NCBI GenBank assembly: GCA_013365365.1
Contig: JABVXU010000764.1
Span: 1-21,884, forward strand
Source of the DNA: Cruorifilaria tuberocauda
Lineage: Eukaryota; Nematoda; Chromadorea; Rhabditida; Onchocercidae
DNA length: 21,884 bases
Direction of reading: 5' to 3'
The notes beneath the pieces are model-generated. The model did no database searches. It was not told the DNA's origin and saw only the letters and a list, made by a program, of their open reading frames with translations. Both the position numbers and the translations under genes were made by a program. Below, one piece after another: positions 1 to 10,409 of this stretch. Numbering within the stretch: position 1 is the stretch's first letter; every line of letters begins with the position of its first letter.

Positions 1-420
1 CATATCAATGATTACTTTATGCTTTTAGATAAATTTAATGATTATTATAAAGCATGAGGAACATATGTATTTTAAAAAATAATTATAAATTAAGGAGAAA
101 GAGAGAGAGAGAGAGGGATGAAGAGACTTGATAATTTTTAACAATTTGATAAATTTAAAAATACTACAATATCAAAATATTTTTATCTATTTTTTTTATG
201 TATATATTTTATAAATTATCATATCAATGATTACTTTATGCTTTTAGATAAATTTAATGATAATTATAAAGCAAGAGGAACATATATGTTTAAGAAAAAA
301 AGTGATATAAATTAAGAGAGAGAGAGAGGAAGAGTTGGTAATTTTTAACATTTTGATAAATTATCATGTCCAATGATTACTTTATCATTCTTAAAAAAAG
401 AAAAAACAAGTCAAAAAATT
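1..420. repeat. tandem repeat of about 219 bp at the left edge
   Basis: The unit beginning CATATCAATGATTACTTTAT at position 1 recurs at 220, nearly identical for about 60 bases and recognisable for about 145, including its GA tract. A third, truncated copy begins at about 365. The array probably continues beyond the left edge. Confidence 0.85.
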
Positions 421-1738
421 TTTCTTTTTCTTATTATCATAAAGCAAAAAAAATAAAAAATATCATGTGAAAAGATTTTTTTTTTCTTTTCAATTCCAAA
501 AACAGAGAAAAAATCTAAATACGAGAAAGTTTTGATTATAAGCAAATGAAATTCTACTTCTGCTTCTATCTTTTTTATTTTTCCTTTTGCCTTTTTAGAA
601 TTCCATTTTCGTTTCTATTTTCTCTTTTTGTTTTGCTTTTTAAAACTATATGGTTTTGCTTCATGAATTATGAATTTGATTGTGGTGTTTTTTTTTATTT
701 TTTATTTTTTTGTTAGAAGTGCTTTAAAGCAACAATGAAGCATCAATTCGATTTAGCTAGGAAATGATAAAGGAAAATTGAATGGAAAAAATGTTGAAGG
801 CTTTTTTTCCTCTGCCTATAGAAAAAAAATATTTTAGGAATAGATTTTAGGTCTAAATTAAGGATCAAAAACTGAAAATGATGTACGGGACATGCTTGTT
901 TCATTTAAACTTTTCATTTCTTACTAAATTAATTGAAATGAAAAATAATAGGCATTTCAGGAAGCTTTATGAATGCATTAAGCATTTTAAACAATTTCAG
1001 TATTTCCAAATCATTCATTCAAATATCTTCATTTTTACATTTTAATAATTTAATATATTTTTTTTTAATTATTAATTCTTTTCTTTTTTTCTTTGTTTTC
1101 GTTTTTAGTATATCTAATTTTGTACAATTTTTATACTTTTAGTTAGCTTACGCAATTTTTTTTCTATTTGTTAATAATTTGCCATTTTTCTGTAAAGTTA
1201 CTAATTCTTTCTTTCATTTTTTTATAATTAAATTTGTAATCAAATTTTTTTGTAATTAAATTAAATTAATTACAAAATTTCTCCTATTAATGTAATAAAA
1301 TAGGTTAAAAGCGAAACCGATACTTGAACCATTTCTTCTTGTCTCTATTTCATTTCCATTCAATCCCTATTTCCATTCCCATTTCTATTCCTGTCCGGTC
1401 AGCCTGCTTTATTGTGTTTCTATTTCTCGATTATCTGATGTTATTAATTTGCTTGATTTAAACCAAAACTACTAAAGTTGATTCATTTTTTACAATCATT
1501 AAACTTATTGCCGGTTAAGTTTTATTTCTATTTTAATCAAAATTCCGGAATCCTTCTTTCTCCAAATGCTCCAATTCCGTTCTGTTTAAATATAACGAAA
1601 AATAATGAATTTTTCGTTTCAGGCTCGAATTAAATTCGCAAAGTGCTAAGCTTAAAGCTTAAACGTCAGTTAAACGTTTATGCATTTCGATAAATGTGTA
1701 ATCCTAATGTTAATATGCTATATTTCCAAACTTTTAAA
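421..1738. other. AT-rich non-coding stretch
   Basis: Homopolymer A and T runs with no convincing coding frame. A 12-bp perfect hairpin stem (TTTTGTAATTAA at 1248-1259 with its complement at 1266-1277, 6-base loop) is the only clear structure. Positions 1310-1420 are slightly less AT-rich, but no exon could be supported there. Confidence 0.5.
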
Positions 1739-1759
1739 GCACTTTTTATTCAAATTTGA

Positions 1760-1980
1760 TTTGAGATAAATCATTACGGCTAATTATCATTAATTTTGAC
1801 TTAACTATTTATAATTTAAAAATATTACAATGATATCTCACTTGATATCATAGTACTATCATTGTTATTAGAATGATTATTATGATTATAATTACGGTCT
1901 ATTTATAATTTAAAAACATTATGATGATTTTTTACTTGCTATCAAAAATGCTTACGACATCATTTATATTAATTAATAAG
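1760..1980. repeat. dispersed repeat, copy A, with a truncated second unit
   Basis: Positions 1762-1890 match 2551-2690 with scattered substitutions (shared blocks such as TAATTTAAAAATATTACAAT and TTAGAATGATTATTATGATT). A shortened version of the same unit follows at about 1893-1970. Confidence 0.75.
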
Positions 1981-2399
1981 TGTTCTTTTTCTATAAATTA
2001 ATTTTTTGTTCGTTTCGTCGTGAATAAATAAAATTTGAAGTTATAATCTTTGATAACATAGAACCTGTTTTTTTTTTCAAATCATCGCTTAAAAAAGCAT
2101 GGAAAAACTAATAAAAAAAATAAGAGATAATGAGAAAAGAAAGAAAGAAAAGATAATATTTATTAAAGTTAAAAAAAAAATTGAAGTATGAAAAAAAAAA
2201 GGAATAGATTGCTAAGATATCATTACTTTCTAATAACTTATTTCAATTTCATTTATTATATTTTAAATTCTCTTAAAAAAAAAGCGAAATATAAAAGGAA
2301 ATGGAAAATTTGCTAATATTTAATTTTCTGATTGTGATATTTTTGCAGAAAATGATAAATTTCCGATTTTTCGAGAAATGAAACATTTCTTTCCGCCAT

Positions 2400-2456
2400 G
2401 AACTATTATTTTTAGTAAACAAGTTTAGGAACTATTATTTTTCGTAAACAACTTTA
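2400..2456. repeat. 29-bp tandem duplication
   Basis: GAACTATTATTTTTAGTAAA (start 2400) repeats at 2429 with few changes, giving two adjacent copies. Confidence 0.7.
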
Positions 2457-2550
2457 CGTTTTCCCAATTTTCATCAATGGAATGCTTTTTCGCTTTCAGA
2501 ATTATACGAATATTTTGGATTTGTTAAACTAAAATTTTGTTCTAAAGAGA

Positions 2551-2690
2551 AAAGTACATTACGACTAATTATCGTTAATTTTGACTTCATCTATTTTAAT
2601 TTAAAAATATTACAATGATCTCCTACTTACTATCATAGTATTATCATTCTTATTAGAATGATTATTATGATTATGATTATGACAAATTGG
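2551..2690. repeat. dispersed repeat, copy B
   Basis: Diverged direct copy of 1762-1890, about 790 bases downstream. It runs straight into a TTA/ATT-rich microsatellite near 2690-2740. Confidence 0.75.
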
Positions 2691-2740
2691 TATTATCGTT
2701 ATTACCATTATCATTATTATTTATCATTTTTTTTTATCAT

Positions 2741-4480
2741 CACAATGATGAATGTGAACAAATGATATAAATTGTGGTAAAAAAGAGGAAAAAAAAGGAA
2801 AAAAATAAGCACTCATTAGGTCAATCGATTTTATTTTCCATAATAATATATATGATTGAATACACTTTTGTTTAAAATTTCACTTTTCATGAACTTTTAT
2901 AAAATAGACGAATTCCATGACCTTGTTGATTTTTGACCTCCATTCTATACTCGAATTATAATAATGTCCTTTTTCAAGATTAATCAAACAAGTTCAATAT
3001 AATTTCAGTTTAATTTTACTTAGCCTAAATAAATTACTGCAATTTGATTTACTTTCAATCGAATATAATTTATTTTTGAAACGAAATTTCATTTGTCTTT
3101 GTTTAAACTTACAGTTAATTAATTTTAATGTTAGATACTTTGTTTTCTTACCTTTACTAAAAATATGAAAAGGAGGTATCTTTTTTCTTATTGTTTTTTT
3201 TTCTTTTTTGGAACTAAAATAAAGTGAATTAAATTAAATTATAAAAATTAAAAATTTTAATGCACATTTACTAAAATCTTTTTTTCTCCCATAATATTAA
3301 ATTTTACAGTTTTTTTTTCCTTTTAGGAAAAAATTTATTGATAAATTAGAAATGAATAATTAAATTCAAATTTCTTCCAATATTACTTAATTTTTATCGA
3401 GCTTAATCTAAAATCTAACTTTCCTTTCTTTTTTTCTTGTTCTCCCATTTCACCTGCTCTTTCTCCTCACCTGAATTAAATTATAAAATTAATTAAAATA
3501 TCAAATATTAATTTAATTAAACTAAAATAATTACACGTAATTGAAACTGCCTTTTCCCACGCTAACAATTTATTTTTTTTTTATTAAATTTTCAAAAATT
3601 ACACTAATTTATGAAACTGTTAATGAATAAATTAATTTATCAAATAAATAACTTATATCGTTCATGAAATGAATGATTGTGTATTTTGATACCAATCAAA
3701 TAAGGTGTTACACCTGTCCTACATTCTCATCAGGTAGAAAAATAACGCAAAAAATATAATAAGCAGTTACCAAACGCTAATATCCAATCAATGTTAATTA
3801 TTTTCGGATGGAGAAGGAAAATTAATAGGTAATTTAATGTCATAATTACTGCTATATCTTTGGATCATTTCCAGCATTATTCATTTTCAATTACTTCCAA
3901 AAAAGAAAAAAAAAACTTATCCTCTTCAAATTTTTTCCCTCCTTCTTTTCTCAGCTAATAAACAGAAAGTTTAAAAAAAAAGGTTTATTTTTTTTCAAAA
4001 ATTTGCAAATTTTTTTATTGCTATTAAAAAAAAGTTTCAATTTACATTTATGTTTGTTAAATACGAATGAGATTTCGAACAATTTCAATTTTTAAAAATT
4101 TTTTTTTAATCCATGCTTAAAAGATTTACCTTATTTTTTGTTTTATTTAATTTGAATTTAAAAATTCTTTAATTAATAATTTGAAAATTTTTTCTTTCCT
4201 TATATAATACAATAAAGATTGATGAATATGAATATTTTGTAATTTATGCGTATATTTTGTAAATTATTGTCTATTTAAAATTGAGTGAACTGATATAATG
4301 AAATTTAACAAATGGAAAAATTAGAAGAGTAAATCTAGCGGATAAAGAATTGGAATAAATTAGAAAGGAATCAACAGGTTATTGTTGCTATTATTATTGT
4401 TATGATAAGAAAGGTAAGGTAAAAGTTTGGGCAATTTCAAACAAACGATTATATGAAATAGCAATTAACCATCTATATAT
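2741..4480. other. AT-rich non-coding stretch with E-box and T-box-like sites
   Basis: No coding frame is supported. CACCTG E-boxes occur at 3451, 3468 and 3711. The last overlaps a 13-base palindrome AGGTGT-T-ACACCT (3703-3715), whose plus strand matches the T-box half-site AGGTGTKA. Function is not shown. Confidence 0.4.
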
Positions 4481-4495
4481 TATTGTTATTTATGA

Positions 4496-4560
4496 ATAAT
4501 AACAATAACAATAACATCAACAACAATAACAACAACAATAATAATAATAACAGCAACAGC
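4496..4560. repeat. AAC/AAT microsatellite
   Basis: Imperfect run of AAC and AAT trinucleotides. On the minus strand it is read as a valine/isoleucine-rich frame, which is an artefact of the repeat. Confidence 0.9.
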
Positions 4561-4761
4561 ATTAGGGTCATCGAACATTTGATGGTAGCAAAATAGCGTA
4601 ATTTGACGAGTGTGATTGTTTGATTTTGTTGAATAGGATGACCGATGATAGGGTAAGGTAATGCAAGGTAATTGAAGAGATGAAGGAATTAGAATATAAC
4701 CAGAATTAAGGTTAAAAATATGATAAAGATGGATGAGAAAAGAAATTTTGTAAATATTCTT

Positions 4762-4784
4762 TAAATAAATAAATAAATAAAATA
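4762..4784. repeat. AAAT microsatellite
   Basis: About five tandem AAAT units. Confidence 0.9.
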
Positions 4785-5079
4785 TTTGCTTGTTTATCAT
4801 TTTTTATTATTTATATATTTTTTCTTGTATTTATTGTTTAAAGCTTTTTTGTTTGTTTGTTTTTTTTTCCCTTTTTGCTTGCATGCTTAACAAGACATAT
4901 AAAAAATAAAAATAAAAAAAAAATTGATATTGAATGAATGCATTGAAAGGAATGTATGGATAATGCAAATTAAGCATAACATTCCCATCATTCCTAACTT
5001 CTTCATTCATCGTTTCATCGATGACTGAATAAATGAAAAAGAGAGAAAGAAATAGGAAGAAGTTTTGAAATGAATGAAA

Positions 5080-5600
5080 TTAATATGAGTGACTGAGGAG
5101 GGGACAGCTAGAGGACATTTGACCCAAGGTCATAACCTTCCTCTATCTTATATATTCTATCAATTCGTTTTCCTTTCAAACATCTCGAAAAAGAAAAGCT
5201 TTTCTTTCGTGCTAACGGATTAATTATCACTGACCTCTTTTACTGTCCCAAATAATTTGGCCATTCTTTTAAACTAATCCCATACTAAAGCGGATTTATA
5301 TCAATCAAATGCGGTAAAAACTGGCTGATAATCCGAAACCGAGAAAAATAGTAATAACGAAAAAAAAAAAAAGAAGATTAACTTTTTATCTCAAATTTCT
5401 CTCTCTCTCTCTCTCTTTCTCTCTCACTCTTTCATTTCACATTATTTCTAACTGACCTCTTATTTGATTGAATAAATGAGGTAACATGGAGCAGTTAATT
5501 TCGAATGTTTTTTTGCAAATGATAACCTAATTACTGCTAACAATCCGTCGGAAACACTTTCGTAAAGAGGTGAAATATGTTTACACCGGAACATTTCTCT
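5080..5600. promoter_or_regulatory. possible regulatory region with nuclear-receptor and K50 homeodomain sites
   Basis: An everted pair TGACCC-A-AGGTCA lies at 5120-5132. Its right half reads CCAAGGTCA, the FTZ-F1/NHR-25-type extended half-site. TGACCT half-sites recur near 5231 and 5453. K50 (OTX-type) sites GGATTA or TAATCC lie at 5217, 5275 and 5329. The motifs are short, so this is a suggestion only. Confidence 0.25.
5399..5430. repeat. CT microsatellite
   Basis: Nearly uninterrupted CT dinucleotides within the less AT-rich region upstream of the purine island. Confidence 0.9.
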
Positions 5601-5660
5601 ATTTAATTGTTTTCCGGAATTAGATTTGCAAATTTCAGGATGGATAAAATAAAATGACGG

Positions 5661-5744
5661 TGGGAAGGAAGGAACAGGGGGAGGAAGAGAGAGAGAGAGG
5701 GAGAGAGGGAGGGAGAAGGGGATGGGAAGGAGGAGGAAGAAAAG
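5661..5744 (+). repeat. G-rich homopurine tract
   Basis: Almost pure purine on the plus strand: 5676-5722 has no pyrimidine, and one T separates it from a second run to 5744. It is strongly G-rich, unlike the GA tracts elsewhere in the window. Such mirror-like homopurine runs can form triplex DNA. The frame across it is low-complexity Arg/Gly/Glu and is not taken as a gene. Confidence 0.8.
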
Positions 5745-6027
5745 CTATTAAAGATTTGACGAATGGAAGTGATGAAAGGATGAAAAGGGTAAGAGTGGTA
5801 TGTCTGGGTGGAAAATCAACACCAAATATAAATATATATAAGCATGGATGAAATTAAGGAAAGTGAGTTAGAATATATGGGGCGCAGATGGGTGGGAAAA
5901 GGCGGAGATGACGGAGATTGAAGAAGCTGAACTGATTGTTGTAAAAGCCAAACATTTTTATCTCATTTGAATGCTATGTGCATATGTGTATGTGTGGTAA
6001 GGAAAGATGTCGAAGAATTGCTAGTAC

Positions 6028-6050
6028 GGGGCGGTGTCCACTACCGCCCC
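6028..6050. other. perfect GC-rich hairpin with GC-box stem
   Basis: GGGGCGGT (6028-6035) and ACCGCCCC (6043-6050) form a perfect 8-bp stem around a 7-base loop. GGGGCGG is also the classical Sp/KLF GC-box. GC runs of this kind are otherwise absent from the AT-rich flanks. Confidence 0.7.
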
Positions 6051-6222
6051 ACTTCCCTCCCCCGTCCCCTCTCTGTTCAATCCGTTAAGCTTCTTGAGAG
6101 AATCCCAAACCAAAAGAGATATGGAGTGATGATTGTGATTGATCAGGAGGAGGGAGTGGAGAGGACCGATCGGATCAGAGGAGGAAAAAAAGATAAGTGA
6201 AATAGGTGTTGCTGTCGCTTTG

Positions 6223-6307
6223 ATGCCATCACCGCCACTTTTCCTTACTACTATTTTCCATTTCCTTTTCTTTTGCTTCATTTACTTTATTGGATTTCAT
6301 TTTCAAT
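6223..6307 (+). other. candidate signal-peptide exon (weak)
   Basis: ATG at 6223 opens MPSPPLFLTTIFHFLFFCF followed by more hydrophobic residues, a signal-peptide-like start. A GTTTAA donor follows at 6308. It lies at the end of the GC-richer island. Direct joining to exon 1 at 10241 would create TGA, so it works only with an intermediate exon. Hydrophobic frames are common in T-rich DNA, so this is weak. Confidence 0.2.
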
Positions 6308-6550
6308 GTTTAAGCTATGACGGATATTGGCTTTATATATCACATATGTTGTTCTAAGCATAAGCAAATCCATCGATCGATTGTTGCTAAAATTTTCGCC
6401 TTTTTTTTTCCATTTGTTATATGTTTGAAAAATTATTTTAATTATTTTGATTACTTATAAAAGTTATGAAAAGAGAAAAGTTCTATTATTTGTTGATTAT
6501 AGATTGTGGATGCCTAACTTCTTTACTAGCATATCAATAAAAAGGACAAT

Positions 6551-6577
6551 AGCAACAACAATAGCAGCAGCAACAAT

Positions 6578-6610
<33 letters not shown>

Positions 6611-6612
6611 AG
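6551..6612. repeat. CAA/CAG microsatellite
   Basis: Tandem CAA units with a few AGC interruptions. Read as Thr/Ala-rich frames, which are repeat artefacts. Confidence 0.9.
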
Positions 6613-6731
6613 CAGGAATAACAAAGGAGATTGATTTAGTGAAAAGGCAAACTGACTTGCCAACATAGAATAAGAAAAAGAAAAAATAAACGAAAGTTTA
6701 TTTCAATTCATACTTTTTCCAAATTAATTAT

Positions 6732-6785
6732 TGTTATCATTATCATTATCATTATTATCATCATCATCTCATTATCATCATAATA
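6732..6785. repeat. TTATCA/TCA microsatellite
   Basis: Imperfect TTATCA and TCA units. Confidence 0.85.
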
Positions 6786-6789
6786 AATA

Positions 6790-7310
6790 GCAATAATGAT
6801 TTATCAACGAAATACGAAATTTGGCATCGAATTGGAATATTTAATTTATCTACAGTTCATCATTTTTTTACCAATTATTACAGGTATGTTTATTTTATCA
6901 TTATTATTTATACATGTATGTGTTTATTTGTTTTTTTTTAGATTGAATTTAATTTAATATATAAAATATTTGAAAGGAAAAATGAATTCCTTTTGTTTTT
7001 CATTTACTGAAATACTATAAAAATTTTTTTTTTGTTTTTGTTTTTGCTTATCATAAACAGAAATATATCAATTTGAGATAAATGATCGAATTATTTTGTA
7101 ATTTATTTTATCTTATATAAAAGGAATTGATTAATTAATTTAAATTAATTCAATTAGATATTTTTCGTTTTCCATTCCATCTTGTGTATTAGAACTATAA
7201 GATTTAAGCAGTACTGTTTTAATTATAATCCTTTTGTTTTTACATTCAATAACTTTTTTCAATTTCATTTTCTTGTTTCGAAAGACGAAAAATGGCCACA
7301 AAGTTTATTG
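6790..7310. other. AT-rich non-coding stretch
   Basis: Only homopolymer runs and short AT palindromes. No frame or site could be supported. Confidence 0.5.
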
Positions 7311-7575
7311 AAATTAAAAAAAAATTAACTCGTTAAAAAAAACTTCAAAAAATCAACAATATATATTATAAATAAAATTTAGTTAGACTGAAAAAAAAAT
7401 TATCACTCATTATCAAAAGTTGAATAATATGCTATAAACAAAATTAATTGATTTTTCAAAAAAAGTCCATCATAGTCTCTAAAAATATGTTGCAAACAAT
7501 TGGTAATTGAAATTTTCAAAAATTAGCTTAAGAAATTTTTTGAAAAATCAATAATACGTATGTTTTATAGAAGAA
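7310..7575. repeat. degenerate repeat cluster with a 17-bp inverted repeat
   Basis: ATTGATTTTTCAAAAAA (7447-7463) is perfectly inverted at 7536-7552 around a 72-base spacer. Related motifs of the form AAAAATCAAYAATATR...TATAAA recur near 7348, 7415, 7481 and 7541. No flanking target-site duplication was visible, so a MITE is possible but not shown. Confidence 0.5.
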
Positions 7576-7788
7576 AAACGAAAAAGTGACAGAAATTAAA
7601 AATAATAATATTTACGTTTAAATGTTGCACTTTCTTTTATGGAAAAGAAATTATTGTTTAGTCAATAATTTTTTTTTTATTTGAAAATTTTTTGAATAAG
7701 AAAATAAAATGAAAATTAAAGGATGGAAAATTAATAATTATTGATCACCTTGCTAATACGATTACTTTTTATTATAATAATTAAAATT

Positions 7789-7824
7789 AGGAGAAAGAAA
7801 GAGGGAGAGAGAGAGAGAGGGAGA
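7789..7824. repeat. GA-rich microsatellite
   Basis: GA and GGA/GAAA units on the plus strand. Confidence 0.9.
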
Positions 7825-8465
7825 TTACAAAGATTTCGGATACATCTGCTTCATTTCAAATTCTTTTTATTTATTTGTTGACCAATTACTTTAGTTTATG
7901 GTTCATTAATTTTCTGTAAGTTTAAATTATCACACTTTAGAACATATAATTTTCAGTGTAATCTATAGTGCGATTAGTGTTAATTGATTAGCAAATAGCG
8001 ATTAAATAATGTTATCAATTTTAATTTTATCATTATCATTTTTATCTCTTTTGTTTCAATTGAATTATAAATTTGATTTAAAAATTTAATATTGGAAATT
8101 TAAGCCTAAAATACAAAATAAATTTTTTTTTCAAGAGTGAGAAAGAAAAAAATCGCTCAAATCATTGTAATTCAAATTATTAATAACTCAAAATAAATTG
8201 TTAATCAAATTTTCTTATTAATCGAAATCTCAAATTTAAAGTTTTCCAAAAAGAATTATTGTTAGAGAAATAAGTAAATAATCATCATATGAATATTTAT
8301 AGTTATAATCGTATAAAAATAGTTATAAAATTATTTAATATAAATTCTATTTTTATGACGATTGATAGTTTGAAATCTTTTTGGAAGCTTTTATGCGAGA
8401 AGCAATAATAGATCGATTTAATCTTTTGATTAATAAGTTTATTGAGATTAGAAGTAAATGAGAAT
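7825..8465. other. AT-rich non-coding stretch
   Basis: No coding signal. A hydrophobic ATG frame at 8009 (MLSILILSLSFLSLL) is noted among rejected items because it lacks a good donor. Confidence 0.45.
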
Positions 8466-8507
8466 GGAAAGGGAGAAAGGAGAGAGAGGGAGAGAGAGAG
8501 AGAGAGG
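8466..8507. repeat. GA microsatellite
   Basis: GA dinucleotides with GGGA interruptions. Confidence 0.9.
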
Positions 8508-9689
8508 TAGAAGATGAAATATTACTATTTGTGAAAAGTCAAGTAATGAGATTTGATTGTGAGAAATGATTGATAGATTTTAATTGTATTGTTTGGTTGG
8601 ATGAATGAACGAAAAAGCTTTCACACAACTGTCAACCTTCGGAAATGTTATTTAACAGTGATATGACATAAATTGATATGACATGACACATATCATATCA
8701 GTTTACTAATATGAATTATTTCAATTTGATATCTTGTATTTAACAATATCAATATAACAATTTATCATTTCTCTTCTTATTTGATTATATAGTGAAATAT
8801 CTGAGTAATTATTTTCAATTAATAATAATTTTGCTGCAGATTTAAAATTTTGCGTTTGTGAAAAAATTCAGTAAAATGAACTTTAATAAAATCAATGTAC
8901 TAATTGTTGCTTACTTTGAATTACATTTAATTATTTCCTGCTTATTTCTAAAGCATCAAGAGATTGATAGAATGATAAGAGTTTAGTTTGAGGAAAAAGT
9001 GATAATATTATCAGAATTTTTCGTACTAAAATATTTGTGAATATAAATTTAAAGTTAAAAAAAATTTTTTTTTTATCATTTTTATTTTCATTATTTGAAA
9101 AAAAAAAAACTAAAAAGTTTCACATTCAATCAATTTCTTCCTATTTTTTTTTCACTGATATTGCATAGTATTGATAGACGGGAATTATTGCAAAAAGAAT
9201 TTAGAAATTTCAATTTTTCATTTTTTAATTTTTGAGAGATTCATGTATTAATTAAATTATCAAAATTTTCATTCATTACAACAATTTCAATTTTTTTTAA
9301 TGATAGAAAAAATCTAAGTAACATTGAAATGAATTCTTCTGGTAAAGACAAAGGATGCTAATTTGAGTTTGAAATTAAATTTCAATGTTTGATAATTTCC
9401 CGAGAAATGCTACTATAGTTTGGAGAGAAAAAAAATGAAATTCCTAGTTTTGAGAAAATTATTGAAATATCTTTCTGATAAGTTTTCTATAAGAATAGGA
9501 ATTTTTTTTTTGTTTTAGCGATGTTTCAGGTAAAATTCTACAACAAATTAGCCTATCAATAAGGTTTTTTTTTTTAAATAAAATTTTAAATTTCAATTGT
9601 AATATTTTTTTTTGTTTCTAATTTGCAAAAAAACTTGAAACCTACACGATTTTATCATGATTCTAATTTATATTGATAATATTTGATAG
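8508..9689. other. AT-rich non-coding stretch
   Basis: It contains a small direct/inverted motif TGATATGACAT (8658, 8674, with inverted TCATATCA at 8693) and otherwise only A/T runs. Confidence 0.45.
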
Positions 9690-9737
9690 TTAATTTATCG
9701 TCTCTTTTCCTTCTCGTCCAAATGGTTCCATCGTCAA
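9690..9737 (+). other. candidate 5' exon piece of the adhesion gene (weak)
   Basis: A short segment that is clearly less AT-rich than its flanks, after TTTGATAG and before A|GTGTAA, reads NLSSLFLLVQMVPSS. Its one leftover base fits exon 1 starting at 10241, giving Arg and then WDVHILP, which would resemble the end of a signal peptide running into Ig1. It has no ATG of its own, and the donor is poor. Confidence 0.2.
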
Positions 9738-10240
9738 GTGTAATAATGTACTATTATTTGCTTATTTCAAAATCGTTTAAAATTCTTGAAATTTTTTTTT
9801 TCGAAATTTTATTTGCTATCAATAAAACTTTACAACGGTATGATGAACAAAAGTACTATTGTATTCTTATATTAATATTTCAAACAATAATAATTCATTC
9901 AATCATTTAAATGAATAATATTTATCCATCATCTTCTTTTATTTTAAATCAGAAATAATTATTTTAATAATTTGATTATTTTACAACGATTATAAATTTT
10001 ATCAAGTTAATATAGGAATTTTTATATTCCTTTTTTTGTTTTATAATGAAATTTAAACTACAATTATATTCATTTTAAATCATTAGCTGTATTTTGAAAT
10101 AAACTTTCAACAGCTAATGCTATTAACATAGCAAATAATAATTCTGATAATGATGATCTTTCTTTTGTTGTTGAATAATTTGCAGTAAGTTTTTTTTTTT
10201 TTTCAGTTTTATAGGTTTAATAAATTTTTTCATTTTGAAG

Positions 10241-10409
10241 GATGGGATGTTCATATTTTGCCAACAGCGCAACAATTACAAAATCGGAAAACTGATGAGA
10301 ATATAGCTATTATTTGTTCAGTAATTGGTCTTCAGAAAGATCGTAGTGCTAAGGTTGATATTAAATGGTATCGAGAAAATCATGAAATACCCATTGAACG
10401 GCAAGAAAG
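10241..10409 (+). CDS. ncam-1: exon 1 (of those found): Ig1, N-terminal half
   Basis: Open frame starting near WDVHILP and continuing through the Ig1 B-strand Cys (IICSV) and C-strand Trp (IKWYRENHE). It ends at AAAG|GTTTGT with two bases left over. The acceptor is chosen as TTTTGAAG at 10240 because it gives the phase-1 boundary seen at every other domain junction. A stronger-looking TTTTTCAG ends at 10206, in phase 0, and would add 34 bases. There is no in-frame ATG, so an upstream exon is required. Confidence 0.8.

Noticed and set aside
546..705. ATGAAATTCTACTTC... hydrophobic Phe-rich frame as a secreted-protein start
   Set aside because: Composition follows the T-rich DNA; it has no supporting exon or conserved feature.
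4486..4800. Minus-strand frame with an Ile/Val-rich C terminus
   Set aside because: It is driven by the AAC/AAT microsatellite; low complexity and no homology signal.
5654..5851. Plus-strand frame rich in Arg/Gly/Glu
   Set aside because: It is translation of the homopurine tract, with no domain-like composition.
6021..6281. Minus-strand frame opposite the GC-richer island
   Set aside because: It overlaps other frames in the same island, shows no family signature and no splice context.
6447..6668. Plus-strand frame with a poly-Thr run
   Set aside because: The run comes from the CAA microsatellite.
8009..8088. ATG frame MLSILILSLSFLSLL as signal-peptide exon
   Set aside because: There is no acceptable GT donor before its stop, and the T-rich context makes hydrophobic frames common.
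10150..10184. MMIFLLLLNNL start followed by a perfect GTAAGT donor
   Set aside because: The two leftover bases fit only the acceptor at 10214, implying a 30-nt intron. Acceptors at 10206 and 10240 are out of phase. Kept only as a note.
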